Shown: in pieces, positions 14,936 through 24,800 of the stretch | Layout: every line of letters starts with the position of its first letter | Numbering within the stretch: the stretch's first letter is position 1 | Assembly: GCA_965227935.1 (NCBI GenBank) | Contig: CBDDGS010000055.1 | Location: forward strand, 434,001 to 498,000 | Length of the DNA: 64,000 nucleotides | Direction of reading: 5' to 3' | DNA from: JAWPMT01 sp965227935 | GTDB lineage: Bacteria; Bacteroidota; Bacteroidia; Cytophagales; Cyclobacteriaceae | Program-made: the position numbers and the translations under genes | The notes under the pieces: generated by a model | Database searches by the model: none | What the model saw: only the letters and a program-made list of their open reading frames with translations | Told to the model about the DNA's origin: nothing

Positions 14936-17536
14936 ATGAGCCTTTTTCGGGGGTATAGACATTTCCTACTTCATCTGATCATCATTCTTGGTCCACTCGG
15001 TGCCACAGCACAGGGTCCGGTTTCAGGCGCGTACCACAATACTACCGCCCGCTTCAATGCTTATTTCTACGCAAATCAAAATATCCTGGAGGTAGAACAA
15101 GCCCTATGGGATCAGCACGATTGGAATTACAGTAAGATCCTACCGGTCTACCCTCCTTACGATACGCTATTCTCTGCCTCACAAGAAGGCCCTCTGGAAG
15201 ATTGTATTAAGAAGGCATCGATCAGCATTCAGCGGCATCCAGACTCGAAATGGGCCTATGATTGCTATGTACTGGTGGGCCGAGCGCGCACCTATGGGTC
15301 CGAATTTGCCGAAGCGATTGAGACCTTCAAGTATGTCAACACAAAGAGTGACAACAAGCACGAACGACACGAGGCACTCGTCCACCTGCTACGAGCATTC
15401 GTAGAGGCCAAGGAATATGAAAACGCCGTCGCCGTGTCCGACTACTTGAGAAAAGAGCAACTGAATACAGACAATGAAAGGACACTGCACCTCAACCGGT
15501 CCTATCTCTATCAGGAGCTGGAGGACCTCGATAAGACGGTGCAAAATCTCGTACAAGCAGAGGCGCTGCTCGCCAGCGGCCCAGAGCGGGCCCGCATCAA
15601 CTACATCATTGGGCAGATATACCAGGATCTCGGATTCGATTCGGAAGCCTATAGATTCTATAAGAATACGCTCAAAAACCGTCCTAGCTATGAGTTGGCA
15701 TTCCACACCAAACTGAACATGGCACAGGTCAGCGAGTTGTCACGAAATTCTGATAAAAAGAAGATTGACAAGTACTTCAAAAAGCTACTCCGGGATCGAA
15801 AAAACGTGGAATACAAAGACAAGATCTATTATGAGATGGGCGCATTTGAGCTGAAGCAGGGAAACCTGGCAGAGGCGATGAAATACTACAAGCTGTCAGT
15901 CAAAAACAGCATCTCGAACAATCGGCAGAAAGCCTATTCCTATTTTCAACTGAGCGAGCTGTATTACGACAGCCTTGCGGACTTCGAGATGGCCAAGTTG
16001 TACTATGACTCTACCGCCAGCGTGATGCCCAGTGACGAAGAAAACTACGAGTACGTAAAAGAACGCCAGGAGATACTTACCGAATTCGTCAAACACATAA
16101 CGACCATTCGGGACAACGACAGCCTGCTCAACCTTGCTCAAATGAATGACATTGAGCTTGATGCCTTCCTCGGAGAAGTCATAGCAAAGCAGGTAGCCGA
16201 GGCTGAGGAGGAGAAGAAAAGGAAGGAAAAGGCGGAAAGGGAAGAAAGGCGACAAACACAGTTTAACAACCTGGACCCACAGGGAACCGGGGCCACCATC
16301 TCCACTAAAACCGAAGGGGTGTGGTATTTCTATAACATCACATCAGTCAGCCGTGGTCAGTCCGAATTTGTTCGTGTATGGGGACAGCGGGCGCTTGAGG
16401 ACGACTGGAGAAGAAGCAACCGATCAGGGGCTACAGCGGAAGTAGGGCAGGAAGAGACCGTCGTAGTATCTGAACAGGTGCTGGAAGACCTTAATGCCAA
16501 TGCTCCTCCTGAATCCGTGGAGATGGATGTGGAAGCAGAGAAGAAGAAATTGATGGCTACGATCCCAAATAATCTCGAAGATCAGATCAAGTTGCTGGCG
16601 GATGTAGAAGAAAGCTATTATCAGCTGGGGAATATTTACAATTTCCAGCTCAACGAAAAGCACAACGCCATCAACGCTTTTGAAACGCTCATTGCCCGAT
16701 TTGACACAACTGCGTATGAGCCAGAAGTGCTTTATCAGCTGTACCTTTTGTACAAGGATGAATCACCCTCCCTGGCGCAACGAAAAGGCGAGCAGCTACA
16801 ACGTGAATTCCCTGAGACAGTATATGCAAAGCTTATCTCCAACCCACGATACCGCGAGGAGAATCTTGCCAAAAATCAGAAGGTACAGGAAATCTACTCG
16901 CGGGCTTATCATCTCTTCAAAACTGGTGGACACGAAGCGAGCATTGCCGTGATTGACAGCACCCTGCAGGTGTATGAGGAAAGTGAGTATCACGACAATC
17001 TGCAACTGCTACGAGTGCTCAACCTCGGAAGAATCGATGATGTCTATAAATACCAATCGGAACTCAACAGCTTCATTCGCCAAAATCCCGGCAGTGATGT
17101 TGCTGCCTATGCTGAAGAGCTTGTGACCGCATCCGAAGAGCATCAGATCAATCTGTTTAGTAGCTCAAGGGGCCAGTACGTACGAAACCTCAATACTTCA
17201 CATTATTTCATCTTTGTCTACAACCCTGAAGGGACTCTTGCTTCGACCATCATTGACGATATCGAAGCTGTGGTAGAGGCCAATAATCTGCAGCTAAAGG
17301 TGAGTGGTGTTGTTTTGGACGATAAATACTCCATGGTCACCGTCAACGAACTGCCCGGTAAAGGGTCGGCGGAGTCTTTCATCAAGATCTTTCGTAAGTC
17401 TTCTGACTTTTTGGAGGCGCACAAGGGCGAGATTTACTACGACCTCGTCATTACCGAGCAAAACTTCGATATTCTTTACGAATCGAAAGACTTAAAAACC
17501 TATCTTAATTTCTTCGAGAAAAATTACAAGATATGA
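14936..17536 (+). CDS. porW: T9SS component PorW/SprE (TPR protein)
   Basis: The protein has 866 residues from the ATG at 14936; the frame is open further upstream but that part is not conserved in character and overlaps the divergent M23 gene. It starts with a signal peptide, then AYHNTTARFNAYFYANQ, many TPR-like helical pairs (about 60-420), a Glu/Lys-rich coiled coil near 450, more TPRs, and a C-terminal block ending YLNFFEKNY. This layout is that of SprE/PorW, which link the inner GldL/GldM motor to the outer translocon in type IX secretion. The usual lipobox cysteine is absent here (ATAQGPVSG). It overlaps the next gene by 4 bp. Confidence 0.85.
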   Translation: MSLFRGYRHFLLHLIIILGPLGATAQGPVSGAYHNTTARFNAYFYANQNILEVEQALWDQHDWNYSKILPVYPPYDTLFSASQEGPLEDCIKKASISIQRHPDSKWAYDCYVLVGRARTYGSEFAEAIETFKYVNTKSDNKHERHEALVHLLRAFVEAKEYENAVAVSDYLRKEQLNTDNERTLHLNRSYLYQELEDLDKTVQNLVQAEALLASGPERARINYIIGQIYQDLGFDSEAYRFYKNTLKNRPSYELAFHTKLNMAQVSELSRNSDKKKIDKYFKKLLRDRKNVEYKDKIYYEMGAFELKQGNLAEAMKYYKLSVKNSISNNRQKAYSYFQLSELYYDSLADFEMAKLYYDSTASVMPSDEENYEYVKERQEILTEFVKHITTIRDNDSLLNLAQMNDIELDAFLGEVIAKQVAEAEEEKKRKEKAEREERRQTQFNNLDPQGTGATISTKTEGVWYFYNITSVSRGQSEFVRVWGQRALEDDWRRSNRSGATAEVGQEETVVVSEQVLEDLNANAPPESVEMDVEAEKKKLMATIPNNLEDQIKLLADVEESYYQLGNIYNFQLNEKHNAINAFETLIARFDTTAYEPEVLYQLYLLYKDESPSLAQRKGEQLQREFPETVYAKLISNPRYREENLAKNQKVQEIYSRAYHLFKTGGHEASIAVIDSTLQVYEESEYHDNLQLLRVLNLGRIDDVYKYQSELNSFIRQNPGSDVAAYAEELVTASEEHQINLFSSSRGQYVRNLNTSHYFIFVYNPEGTLASTIIDDIEAVVEANNLQLKVSGVVLDDKYSMVTVNELPGKGSAESFIKIFRKSSDFLEAHKGEIYYDLVITEQNFDILYESKDLKTYLNFFEKNYKI

Positions 17537-19803
17537 CCAAGAAAGCTATCAAGCGGATCAATGTGTTTGTCTGGGCCTCCTTCTTCGCCTTCTTCATAGG
17601 GGTAACCAGTGTCATATTGATGGTTCAATACGACGCCTTCGGCTGGTTTGGCGGTCTGCCCAGTCTGCAGGCCCTGGAAAAACCAGATCCTGACCTGTCG
17701 TCAGAATTGATCAGTGCGGACGGCGTCTCCCTCGGAAAATATTTCCGCAAGAATCGCACACCTGTATCATACGACGAGCTTTCACCCGAACTGGTCAACA
17801 CCTTGCTGGTAACAGAAGACCTCCGCTTCAAGGAGCACGCTGGCATTGATCTGAAGGGACTAGTCCGTGCCGTCCTAGGACAGCTCACAGGACGATTTAC
17901 GGGTGGTGGAAGTACGATCACCATGCAGCTGGCAGAAAACCTCTACAAGACTTCTTCCGCTAATCGCGGATCGCTGTACAGCATACCCAAAGTGGGCATG
18001 ATCATTACCAAACTTAAGGAGTGGATCATCTCCATCAAGCTGGAAGAGTCCTACACGAAGGAAGAAATCCTCGCCATGTACCTGAATACAGTGGAATATG
18101 GATCCAATTCCTATGGGATCAAGGTGGCAGCGAAGACCTTCTTCAATAAGCTGCCTGCTCAACTCAACTACTTAGAGTCCGCAGTCCTGATCGGCTCTAT
18201 CAACGCCCCCACGCGGTACAATCCGGTTTACAATCCCGAAAATGCCATGGCCAAGCGCACGGAGGTATTGTACAACCTTCACAAGTACAGCTTGTTGAGC
18301 CGTGACGAATACGATAGCATGAAGGTGCAGCCCTTTGGGCTGAACTACAAGGTCGCAAGTCACAATGTTGGACTGGCCACTTACTTTCGGACAGTGATCA
18401 GAGATTTCCTCATGTCATGGACAGCAGAGCATGGATACGATCTGTTCGAGGATGGACTCAAGATCTATACGACCATCGACAGTCGCTTGCAGAGCTACGC
18501 AGAAGAAGCGGTCCAGGAGCACATGGACACCTTGCAGTCGGTATTCCTCGCGCATCTGGAGGGAGATGCTCCATGGATCAATGATGACAATGAAGAGATA
18601 GAAGACTTCATAGAAAACGAGATCAAGCGCACCATTCAGTATCGCGGCCTGGCCAGAGAATTCGGCAGTAATTCAGATTCAGTGGAATTCTACCTGCAGA
18701 AAAAGAAGAAAATGACCGTGTTCAGCTGGGGTGGCGAGATAGATACCACTTTCAATGTCTATGATTCCCTGCGCTACTACAAGCATTTTCTACAGGCAGG
18801 TTTCATGGCCATGGACCCCAATACTGGCTTCATCAAAGCATGGGTTGGCGGTATCAATTACAAGTACTTTCAGTTTGATCACGTGAAGCAAGGCCGAAGG
18901 CAACCCGGTTCGACCATCAAGCCCATTGTGTATACAGCAGCCATTGACAATGGTTACTCTCCATGCTTCCCGGTGGTAGATGCACCAGTAACTTTCCCCC
19001 GACCCGGTCAGGAGCCCCCTACCTGGACACCCGACAATGCGTCTGGCAACTTCACGGGTGAGAAAATGACGATACGACAGGCCATGGCCCGATCAGTCAA
19101 TAGCTCAACAGCCTACATCATGAAGCAGCTCGGTCCAGAGACCGTGGTTGAGTACGCCAAAAGACTTGGCATCGAGAGCCCACTGGATCCCGTGCCGGCA
19201 CTATGTCTTGGCGCTGGTGGTGACGTCTCTCTCTATGAACTCTTGGGGGCTTATGGCACGTTTGTCAATAAAGGAAATTATACGAAACCCTTCTACATTT
19301 CGAGGATAGAGGACGAAAACGGAAATGTTATCCAGCAGTTCGTACCGGAACCGAAGGAAGTCCTCAATGAAGAAACGGCGTATTTGATGCTACACATGCT
19401 CAGAGGGACCACGGAGGAACCTGGAGGTACTGGCTTCGTACTCGACCCCAAGATCCGTGCAAACAATGAAGTGGGAGCGAAAACGGGAACGACCGACAAC
19501 GCCTCCGATGGCTGGTTCATTGGTGTCACCCATGACCTAGCAGCCGGTGCCTGGGTAGGCGGTGACAATCGTAGCATACGATTCAAGCACTGGTATTTGG
19601 GACAGGGGGCGCGAACCGCCATGCCGATTTACGAGAGATTCATGATCAAGGTCTACGAAGACAATTCACTTCCCTACGAAAAGGGCCAGTTTGACAGGCC
19701 GCTGACGCCTATCTCCGTAGAATTGGACTGCAGTGTCTACAATAGCGAAATACCTGCAGATTCGCTGATCCTCAACACCGTAGAGGAGGATGACTTCTTC
19801 TGA
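17533..19803 (+). CDS. mrcA: Class A penicillin-binding protein (PBP1A type)
   Basis: The 756-residue bifunctional wall synthase has an N-terminal membrane helix (about 9-33), a GT51 glycosyltransferase domain (VTEDLRFKEHAGID, GGSTITMQLAEN) and a transpeptidase domain with the three penicillin-binding motifs: SxxK in RQPGSTIKP, SxN in RSVNSSTAY and KTG in AKTGTTDNASDGWF. It polymerises and cross-links peptidoglycan. Its ATG overlaps the porW stop (ATGA), so secretion-machinery and wall-building genes are co-expressed. Confidence 0.95.
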   Translation: MTKKAIKRINVFVWASFFAFFIGVTSVILMVQYDAFGWFGGLPSLQALEKPDPDLSSELISADGVSLGKYFRKNRTPVSYDELSPELVNTLLVTEDLRFKEHAGIDLKGLVRAVLGQLTGRFTGGGSTITMQLAENLYKTSSANRGSLYSIPKVGMIITKLKEWIISIKLEESYTKEEILAMYLNTVEYGSNSYGIKVAAKTFFNKLPAQLNYLESAVLIGSINAPTRYNPVYNPENAMAKRTEVLYNLHKYSLLSRDEYDSMKVQPFGLNYKVASHNVGLATYFRTVIRDFLMSWTAEHGYDLFEDGLKIYTTIDSRLQSYAEEAVQEHMDTLQSVFLAHLEGDAPWINDDNEEIEDFIENEIKRTIQYRGLAREFGSNSDSVEFYLQKKKKMTVFSWGGEIDTTFNVYDSLRYYKHFLQAGFMAMDPNTGFIKAWVGGINYKYFQFDHVKQGRRQPGSTIKPIVYTAAIDNGYSPCFPVVDAPVTFPRPGQEPPTWTPDNASGNFTGEKMTIRQAMARSVNSSTAYIMKQLGPETVVEYAKRLGIESPLDPVPALCLGAGGDVSLYELLGAYGTFVNKGNYTKPFYISRIEDENGNVIQQFVPEPKEVLNEETAYLMLHMLRGTTEEPGGTGFVLDPKIRANNEVGAKTGTTDNASDGWFIGVTHDLAAGAWVGGDNRSIRFKHWYLGQGARTAMPIYERFMIKVYEDNSLPYEKGQFDRPLTPISVELDCSVYNSEIPADSLILNTVEEDDFF

Positions 19804-19806
19804 TAC

Positions 19807-21606
19807 ATGCAATTTCAGCGCTTTCAAAAATCAGACTATGGAAGACTGCCTCATGAGCCTGGTGTGTACAAGTTTTATGACGCACAAGGGATCATCTATG
19901 TAGGAAAAGCCAAGGATCTGAGAAAACGGGTCTCGAGCTACTTCACGAAGGCCACTGGCGCGGACCGCAAGACTTTTCGGCTGGTACAGGAAGTAGAGGC
20001 GATTGAAATTGTCATCGTCAATTCGGAATTCGACGCACTGCTCCTGGAGAACAGCCTCATCAAGGAAAACCAGCCGAAGTACAATATCCTCCTCAAGGAT
20101 GACAAGAGTTTCCCCAGCATATGCGTCACCAATGAGCGATTCCCAAGGATCTACTCTACCCGAAGGATCGACAAATCGAAGGGTCAATACTTTGGGCCAT
20201 ATACTAGCGTAAAGGCCATGAATAGTGTCCTGGACCTTATTCACAAGCTGTACAAGATCCGCACATGCAACTTCAACCTCTCGGAGTCAAACATCGCCAA
20301 GGGTAAATTCAAGGTGTGTCTTGAATACCACATCGGCAATTGCCTTGGGCCTTGCGAGGGCCTTCAGACTGAGGAAGACTACCTCAAAGACATTAGCCAG
20401 GCTAAAGAAATCCTAAAAGGAAATATCAGCCTCGTCCGCAAGTCTTTCAATGACCTTATGAATCAGGCCTCAGAAAACCTGAATTTCGAACTGGCGCAAA
20501 CCTTCAAGGAAAAACTGGACTATCTGGAAAAATTCCAGTCGAAATCGCTGATTGTACAGCAGAAAATCACAAGCACCGACGTATTCACGATCATCTATGA
20601 CAAGGAATTCTCCTTCATCAACTTCATGATGATTGACAGTGGTAGCATCAAGATCTCCGAGACCGTCGAGGTGAAAAACAATCTCTCAGAAAGCCCGGAG
20701 GAGATCCTATCTCTCTCCATGCTCGCCTTGCGGGAGAAATACAGCAGTAACAATGGCGACGTCCTCACCAACATCGAACTTCCCGAATGGCTGGACATGG
20801 ATGTATCTGTCCCCAAAATCGGCGACAAAAGAAAATTGGTGGACCTTTCCCTGAAGAACGCCCTTCTCGCCAAACAAGAGAAGCTGCAGCGAGCAGAAAA
20901 AGCTCGCCTAAGTAAAAGTCCAGTCCTGGAAGAGCTCCAGGAGGCACTGAGGCTCAAGGAGTTGCCCAATCACATCGAGTGCTTCGACAACTCTAATATG
21001 CAAGGCACCAACCCAGTGGCTTCCATGGTATGCTTTCGGAATGGCCGTCCTTCGAAAAGTGATTATCGTAAGTTCAACATCCGGACCGTCGAAGGCCCCG
21101 ATGACTTCGCTTCGATGTACGAGATCGTCACACGCCGGTACTCACGATTAAAATCAGAGGGTGCTGAATTCCCCAAACTCATATTGATCGACGGTGGCAA
21201 AGGACAGCTGGGTGCAGCAATGAAAGCCCTGAAGGACTTGGATCTGTATGGTGAGATCCCCATTGCTGGTATTGCCAAAAAACTGGAGGAAATCTACCTC
21301 CCTGAAGACCCTATTCCGCTGCATATCAGCAAAAAATCCCAGGCTCTGAAGCTGCTACAGCAGCTGAGGGACGAGGCCCACCGCTTCGCCATCACTTTTC
21401 ATCGTCAGAAGCGTTCCAAGGCCTCACTCAAGTCCCAATTGGACGAGATTGATGGAATTGGCAAATCATCAAAGGACAAACTGCTAAAAGAATACAAAAC
21501 AATCGCCCGAATGAAAAAAGCCGACATCAAAGACCTTGCAAGCTTAATCGGTAAAAAGCGTGCAGAGGCGTTGAAATCGGCTCTTGAAGGGGAGGACGTT
21601 AACTAG
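19807..21606 (+). CDS. uvrC: Excinuclease ABC subunit C
   Basis: The 599-residue nuclease makes both cuts in nucleotide excision repair. Its N-terminal GIY-YIG domain reads PGVYKFYDAQGIIYVGKAKD, a UVR helix pair lies near 200-240 (FNDLMNQASENLNFELAQTF), the RNase H-like domain holds IECFDNSNMQGTNPVASMV and LILIDGGKGQLGAA, and tandem HhH motifs end the protein (IDGIGKSSKDKLL). The gene begins 3 bp after the PBP stop and ends 2 bp from the convergent FISUMP gene. The uvrA gene is also in this window, 13 kb away. Confidence 0.97.
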   Translation: MQFQRFQKSDYGRLPHEPGVYKFYDAQGIIYVGKAKDLRKRVSSYFTKATGADRKTFRLVQEVEAIEIVIVNSEFDALLLENSLIKENQPKYNILLKDDKSFPSICVTNERFPRIYSTRRIDKSKGQYFGPYTSVKAMNSVLDLIHKLYKIRTCNFNLSESNIAKGKFKVCLEYHIGNCLGPCEGLQTEEDYLKDISQAKEILKGNISLVRKSFNDLMNQASENLNFELAQTFKEKLDYLEKFQSKSLIVQQKITSTDVFTIIYDKEFSFINFMMIDSGSIKISETVEVKNNLSESPEEILSLSMLALREKYSSNNGDVLTNIELPEWLDMDVSVPKIGDKRKLVDLSLKNALLAKQEKLQRAEKARLSKSPVLEELQEALRLKELPNHIECFDNSNMQGTNPVASMVCFRNGRPSKSDYRKFNIRTVEGPDDFASMYEIVTRRYSRLKSEGAEFPKLILIDGGKGQLGAAMKALKDLDLYGEIPIAGIAKKLEEIYLPEDPIPLHISKKSQALKLLQQLRDEAHRFAITFHRQKRSKASLKSQLDEIDGIGKSSKDKLLKEYKTIARMKKADIKDLASLIGKKRAEALKSALEGEDVN

Positions 21607-21608
21607 CC

Positions 21609-22214
21609 CTACTCCGTGTCGTATTCTTTGATACACCGGACGCTATTTCTGTGAAATGCGCCGATGAGTCCGTGATAAACTATCTCAGAATCTCCCTGAA
21701 TAGTAATCAATCCGGAAGTATTCTCTGACTGATTCTCAGAATCCCAGTAATTACCACTGATGGCAATGTTCTTGAAAACATCACCTGGGTCGCCAAAGCC
21801 ACCCAACAGCAAGTCCAAGCCACTCGTGCCACCTATAATCAGTTCGTCAGCAGCATTTTGCATGCCACCAAACTTCAGTGCCAATGTGTTCCAGTCACGA
21901 AAAGTAGGAACTCTCCAACCTTCCGGACAAGCAGCTTTGGCTGCAGCATAAGTATAAAGTCTACCATACTTTTTGCAGTAAGCAGGCTCATTTGTGTAGC
22001 AATACGAACCTTCTACCTCATAATTGAGGTTTTCGGCCATCCACGTTCGATACACACTCACACCTCCAACGAGGGGAATTTCAAGGTCGAGGGTTTTGTA
22101 CTCTTGCCCATCTCTTGGATCCACTAGTTTCCCGTCCTCCTCTTGCTGCTCCTGGTCCTGAGCAAATACTGAGATACAAATTAGGGTTAAGGTGATTGAT
22201 AATAATGACTTCAC
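21609..22214 (-). CDS. FISUMP-domain secreted protein
   Basis: The 201-residue protein has a signal peptide (cleavage near ISVFAQ) and a FISUMP domain (major paralogous domain first named in Fibrobacter): WMAENLNYE, the cysteine-bearing YCYTNEPAYCKKYGRLYTY, and CPEGWRVPTFRDWNTL, ending NSVRCIKEYD. Such domains occur in surface lipoproteins and secreted proteins; the function is unknown. No lipobox or T9SS tail is seen. The start is a GTG. It lies 38 bp after gldN on the same strand, so it may share the gld transcript. Confidence 0.8.
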   Translation of the reverse strand: MKSLLSITLTLICISVFAQDQEQQEEDGKLVDPRDGQEYKTLDLEIPLVGGVSVYRTWMAENLNYEVEGSYCYTNEPAYCKKYGRLYTYAAAKAACPEGWRVPTFRDWNTLALKFGGMQNAADELIIGGTSGLDLLLGGFGDPGDVFKNIAISGNYWDSENQSENTSGLITIQGDSEIVYHGLIGAFHRNSVRCIKEYDTE

Positions 22215-22252
22215 TGTGAATCGTGTTAATTAAAAACTTGGCGGATCTGAAT

Positions 22253-23095
22253 TTAGTATTCCCACAGTTCAGCCTCGTACTCCATCAGATCGTACTCATA
22301 CTTTTGCTGAAAAATCAATGGCGCCATAGGATCCTGAGCCATCTCATCCGCATACTCCTGACGAATATCCAGATTCTGAGGATTTGACATACGGATGATT
22401 GGTGCATTGAACAGTCTCAACTCAAAAGCATCAGCAAAATTGAGGTTGGCCGCCTCGTTTTGTACGTTGTACCAAACAGCTCTATCCGCATATTGATTTT
22501 TGAACAGCTCTACAACCTCATCGTAGCTAAAGTGAGCAACGAATTTCTCGAAACCTCCAGGGTTCCAATCTGTACCTGCAGAAGCAGGGAGTGCGAGACT
22601 CAAGCTCTTGATATACGTATACATTCTTGATCGATTGCGATCAAAAACCACTTCTTCTCTTATATAGACCACCGAAAACAGTTCGGGTGGAATCGCATCG
22701 AGCTGAGGGCCTTCATCTTCGGCTGGCGTCGCATTCTGCGCATCCGTGCCAAAAGAATCAAAACCACCACCGATGTATGGATTGTCTTCGCGCTCAACAG
22801 AAATGTTGGATACGAAAACGATGTCAGGCATGAAGTTGATGCAAGAATCTGATCGGTATGCTCGAATCAAACCTTCGTCCACGGCTTCAATCAACAATCG
22901 AGAAACTTCTCCATTCAATGAAAAGAATGGCAAATTCTGCTTCTCTTTCATATTCATACGTCGCCAAACCATCTTCTTGAAAAGCTCATAGCTTTGTGGA
23001 ACCGAGGGTTTGATCAAGGGCGCCGTCCCTTCCTGTGCCACCAGTGGCACAATACCAACAGCCCAAACGCCCAATGCAAAAACAAATTTTTTCAT
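22253..23095 (-). CDS. gldN: Gliding motility / T9SS protein GldN (PorN)
   Basis: The 280-residue protein has a signal peptide (cleavage near PLVAQ). Recognisable GldN blocks are VWRRMNMKEKQNLPFFSLN, the YIREEVVFDRNRSRMYTYIK core and VWYNVQNEAANLNFADAFEL. GldN binds GldK to make the periplasmic ring of the type IX secretion system beneath the outer membrane. It closes the gldKLMN order, 25 bp after gldM. Confidence 0.93.
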   Translation of the reverse strand: MKKFVFALGVWAVGIVPLVAQEGTAPLIKPSVPQSYELFKKMVWRRMNMKEKQNLPFFSLNGEVSRLLIEAVDEGLIRAYRSDSCINFMPDIVFVSNISVEREDNPYIGGGFDSFGTDAQNATPAEDEGPQLDAIPPELFSVVYIREEVVFDRNRSRMYTYIKSLSLALPASAGTDWNPGGFEKFVAHFSYDEVVELFKNQYADRAVWYNVQNEAANLNFADAFELRLFNAPIIRMSNPQNLDIRQEYADEMAQDPMAPLIFQQKYEYDLMEYEAELWEY

Positions 23096-23120
23096 AACTA
23101 ACCTACCTATTGTTTGACAT

Positions 23121-24776
23121 CTACTTCAGAGAGATGTTGATGAATGACTTCGCTTTGCTAATAGGGAAGTCCTCTACCTGACCTCTGAAGTTTTGTCTCT
23201 GTACTTTCTTTATCTCGATAACTAACTGATCGCCCTTTCTAGCTTGTGCAGCGATTGGGCTCAGATTGATACGATTTCCCTGGCGAATAGACCGTCGACC
23301 CAGGCCACCACTTACCAATGTCACCTCAGCTTCAGCCACCTGGAACTTCGCGTCATCCGGCAGGAATTCTGCGAAACTCTTGTCGGGCTGACAAGCAAGA
23401 TACATTCGTGGAGTCTTGGCTGACATACCTGTTTTCATGTCTACCTCACCTCTATCTGTCCGGGGGATAATGTCTGGAGCAGGGATGGCTCGTACACCAA
23501 ATTCTCTTGATCCGATGGTGTTTCCACCACTTGCCACTGTCAGTGTCACTTTCCCAAGGCGCTGAGGGATGATTGTGACCTGGCCAGTTGCCTGACCGCG
23601 AATATGGTCACCTCCTCGGACGGTAAATCTCGGATTGTAGCTAGTACCAAGCGCTGGCACCTGTACATCCAGTTTATTACCACAGTTGAGGTACAGGGCG
23701 TTGACAGACTGCGACTGGATTTGGATCACAGGCCGTACAACGTAATACTCAATCTCTTCTGTAAAGGTACTGTCCCTACCACCGGGCATCGTCATTGTGA
23801 TCTCCGCCTGGAATTTCTTTTGGGCATTACCGTTTTTGTCATACTGACCGGGGGTAGCCGTAAACTCGACCAAACCAAATCCCTGAGAGTTAACCTCGAT
23901 CTCCTTGCCATCGTAGCTCATCTTGGGCGTCACACCTGAAGACGAAGCTGCTATGAACATTTCAGCTCGATAAGTACCACCTGCAGCCACGTACTTGGAC
24001 TCAGGTCGCACCATCGGGATGATCTGATCAAATTTCAAGTCACCTGCACCGACCTTCTTTCGAAGAATGTCCAGCGCGCGTGTCTCATAGCCAAGGATCC
24101 TTGACTGGAATTCACTGATCGTCGCGATACCAGCAGGGGTTGGAGAATTTTCAAACTCGAGTTGAGCGAACTTCTTTCCCTTTTGGTTGTTGTCGTGCTG
24201 ATAGATGGGGTGATTGTTGGCATCCAGAGCCAATTTCTCGAAGTGAGCCAAGTCCTCCGGTGCTACTCCTACCTTTGCCAACTCCGACTTGATATTGTCC
24301 ACATAGGCATCAAGAACTGCCTTCAACTCGTCACCGTGACCCTTTCCACCTTCGGCTTCAGACATCATATAGTGACCTACCTGGTCATAATTTGTCTTTC
24401 CCTTCAGGTGACGGCTATCTCCGGGGTATTCAGCTTTATGCCCCTCTTCGTAGCCTTTGGTGATCTCGATGAAAGCTACTTTGAACTTCGTTAGTTCTTC
24501 AACAGCTTTGTCAGTCTGAGCGCGGAGATCTTCAGCTACCTTCACGACCTTTACGTCCGCTTCTCTGTTACCCGTCTCTTCAACGGATTTTTCCAAGCTT
24601 TTCAACGTCTCAGTGTTTCGCTGAGAAGTTTCATCATTCGCCCGCTTCAAGCTTTCGTTGATGAATACGAACTTGTCGATGACGGTATTACTGACGTTCA
24701 GGGCCAACAGAGCTGTTAGCACCAGATACATCATACCGATCATTTTTTGACGTGGGGTTTCTTTTCCTCCGGCCAT
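23121..24776 (-). CDS. gldM: T9SS motor protein GldM (PorM)
   Basis: The 551-residue protein has one N-terminal membrane helix (about 12-32, KMIGMMYLVLTALLALNV) that plugs into the GldL ring, followed by a long periplasmic part of four domains (helical D1 at about 35-225, then Ig-like D2-D4). The PRQKMIGMMYLVLTALLALN block is nearly invariant in the family. Together with GldL it forms the proton-powered rotary motor driving T9SS export and gliding. The gene is 24 bp after gldL. Confidence 0.96.
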   Translation of the reverse strand: MAGGKETPRQKMIGMMYLVLTALLALNVSNTVIDKFVFINESLKRANDETSQRNTETLKSLEKSVEETGNREADVKVVKVAEDLRAQTDKAVEELTKFKVAFIEITKGYEEGHKAEYPGDSRHLKGKTNYDQVGHYMMSEAEGGKGHGDELKAVLDAYVDNIKSELAKVGVAPEDLAHFEKLALDANNHPIYQHDNNQKGKKFAQLEFENSPTPAGIATISEFQSRILGYETRALDILRKKVGAGDLKFDQIIPMVRPESKYVAAGGTYRAEMFIAASSSGVTPKMSYDGKEIEVNSQGFGLVEFTATPGQYDKNGNAQKKFQAEITMTMPGGRDSTFTEEIEYYVVRPVIQIQSQSVNALYLNCGNKLDVQVPALGTSYNPRFTVRGGDHIRGQATGQVTIIPQRLGKVTLTVASGGNTIGSREFGVRAIPAPDIIPRTDRGEVDMKTGMSAKTPRMYLACQPDKSFAEFLPDDAKFQVAEAEVTLVSGGLGRRSIRQGNRINLSPIAAQARKGDQLVIEIKKVQRQNFRGQVEDFPISKAKSFINISLK

Positions 24777-24800
24777 GTTCCTTAGGGTTTTATTTTCTTT

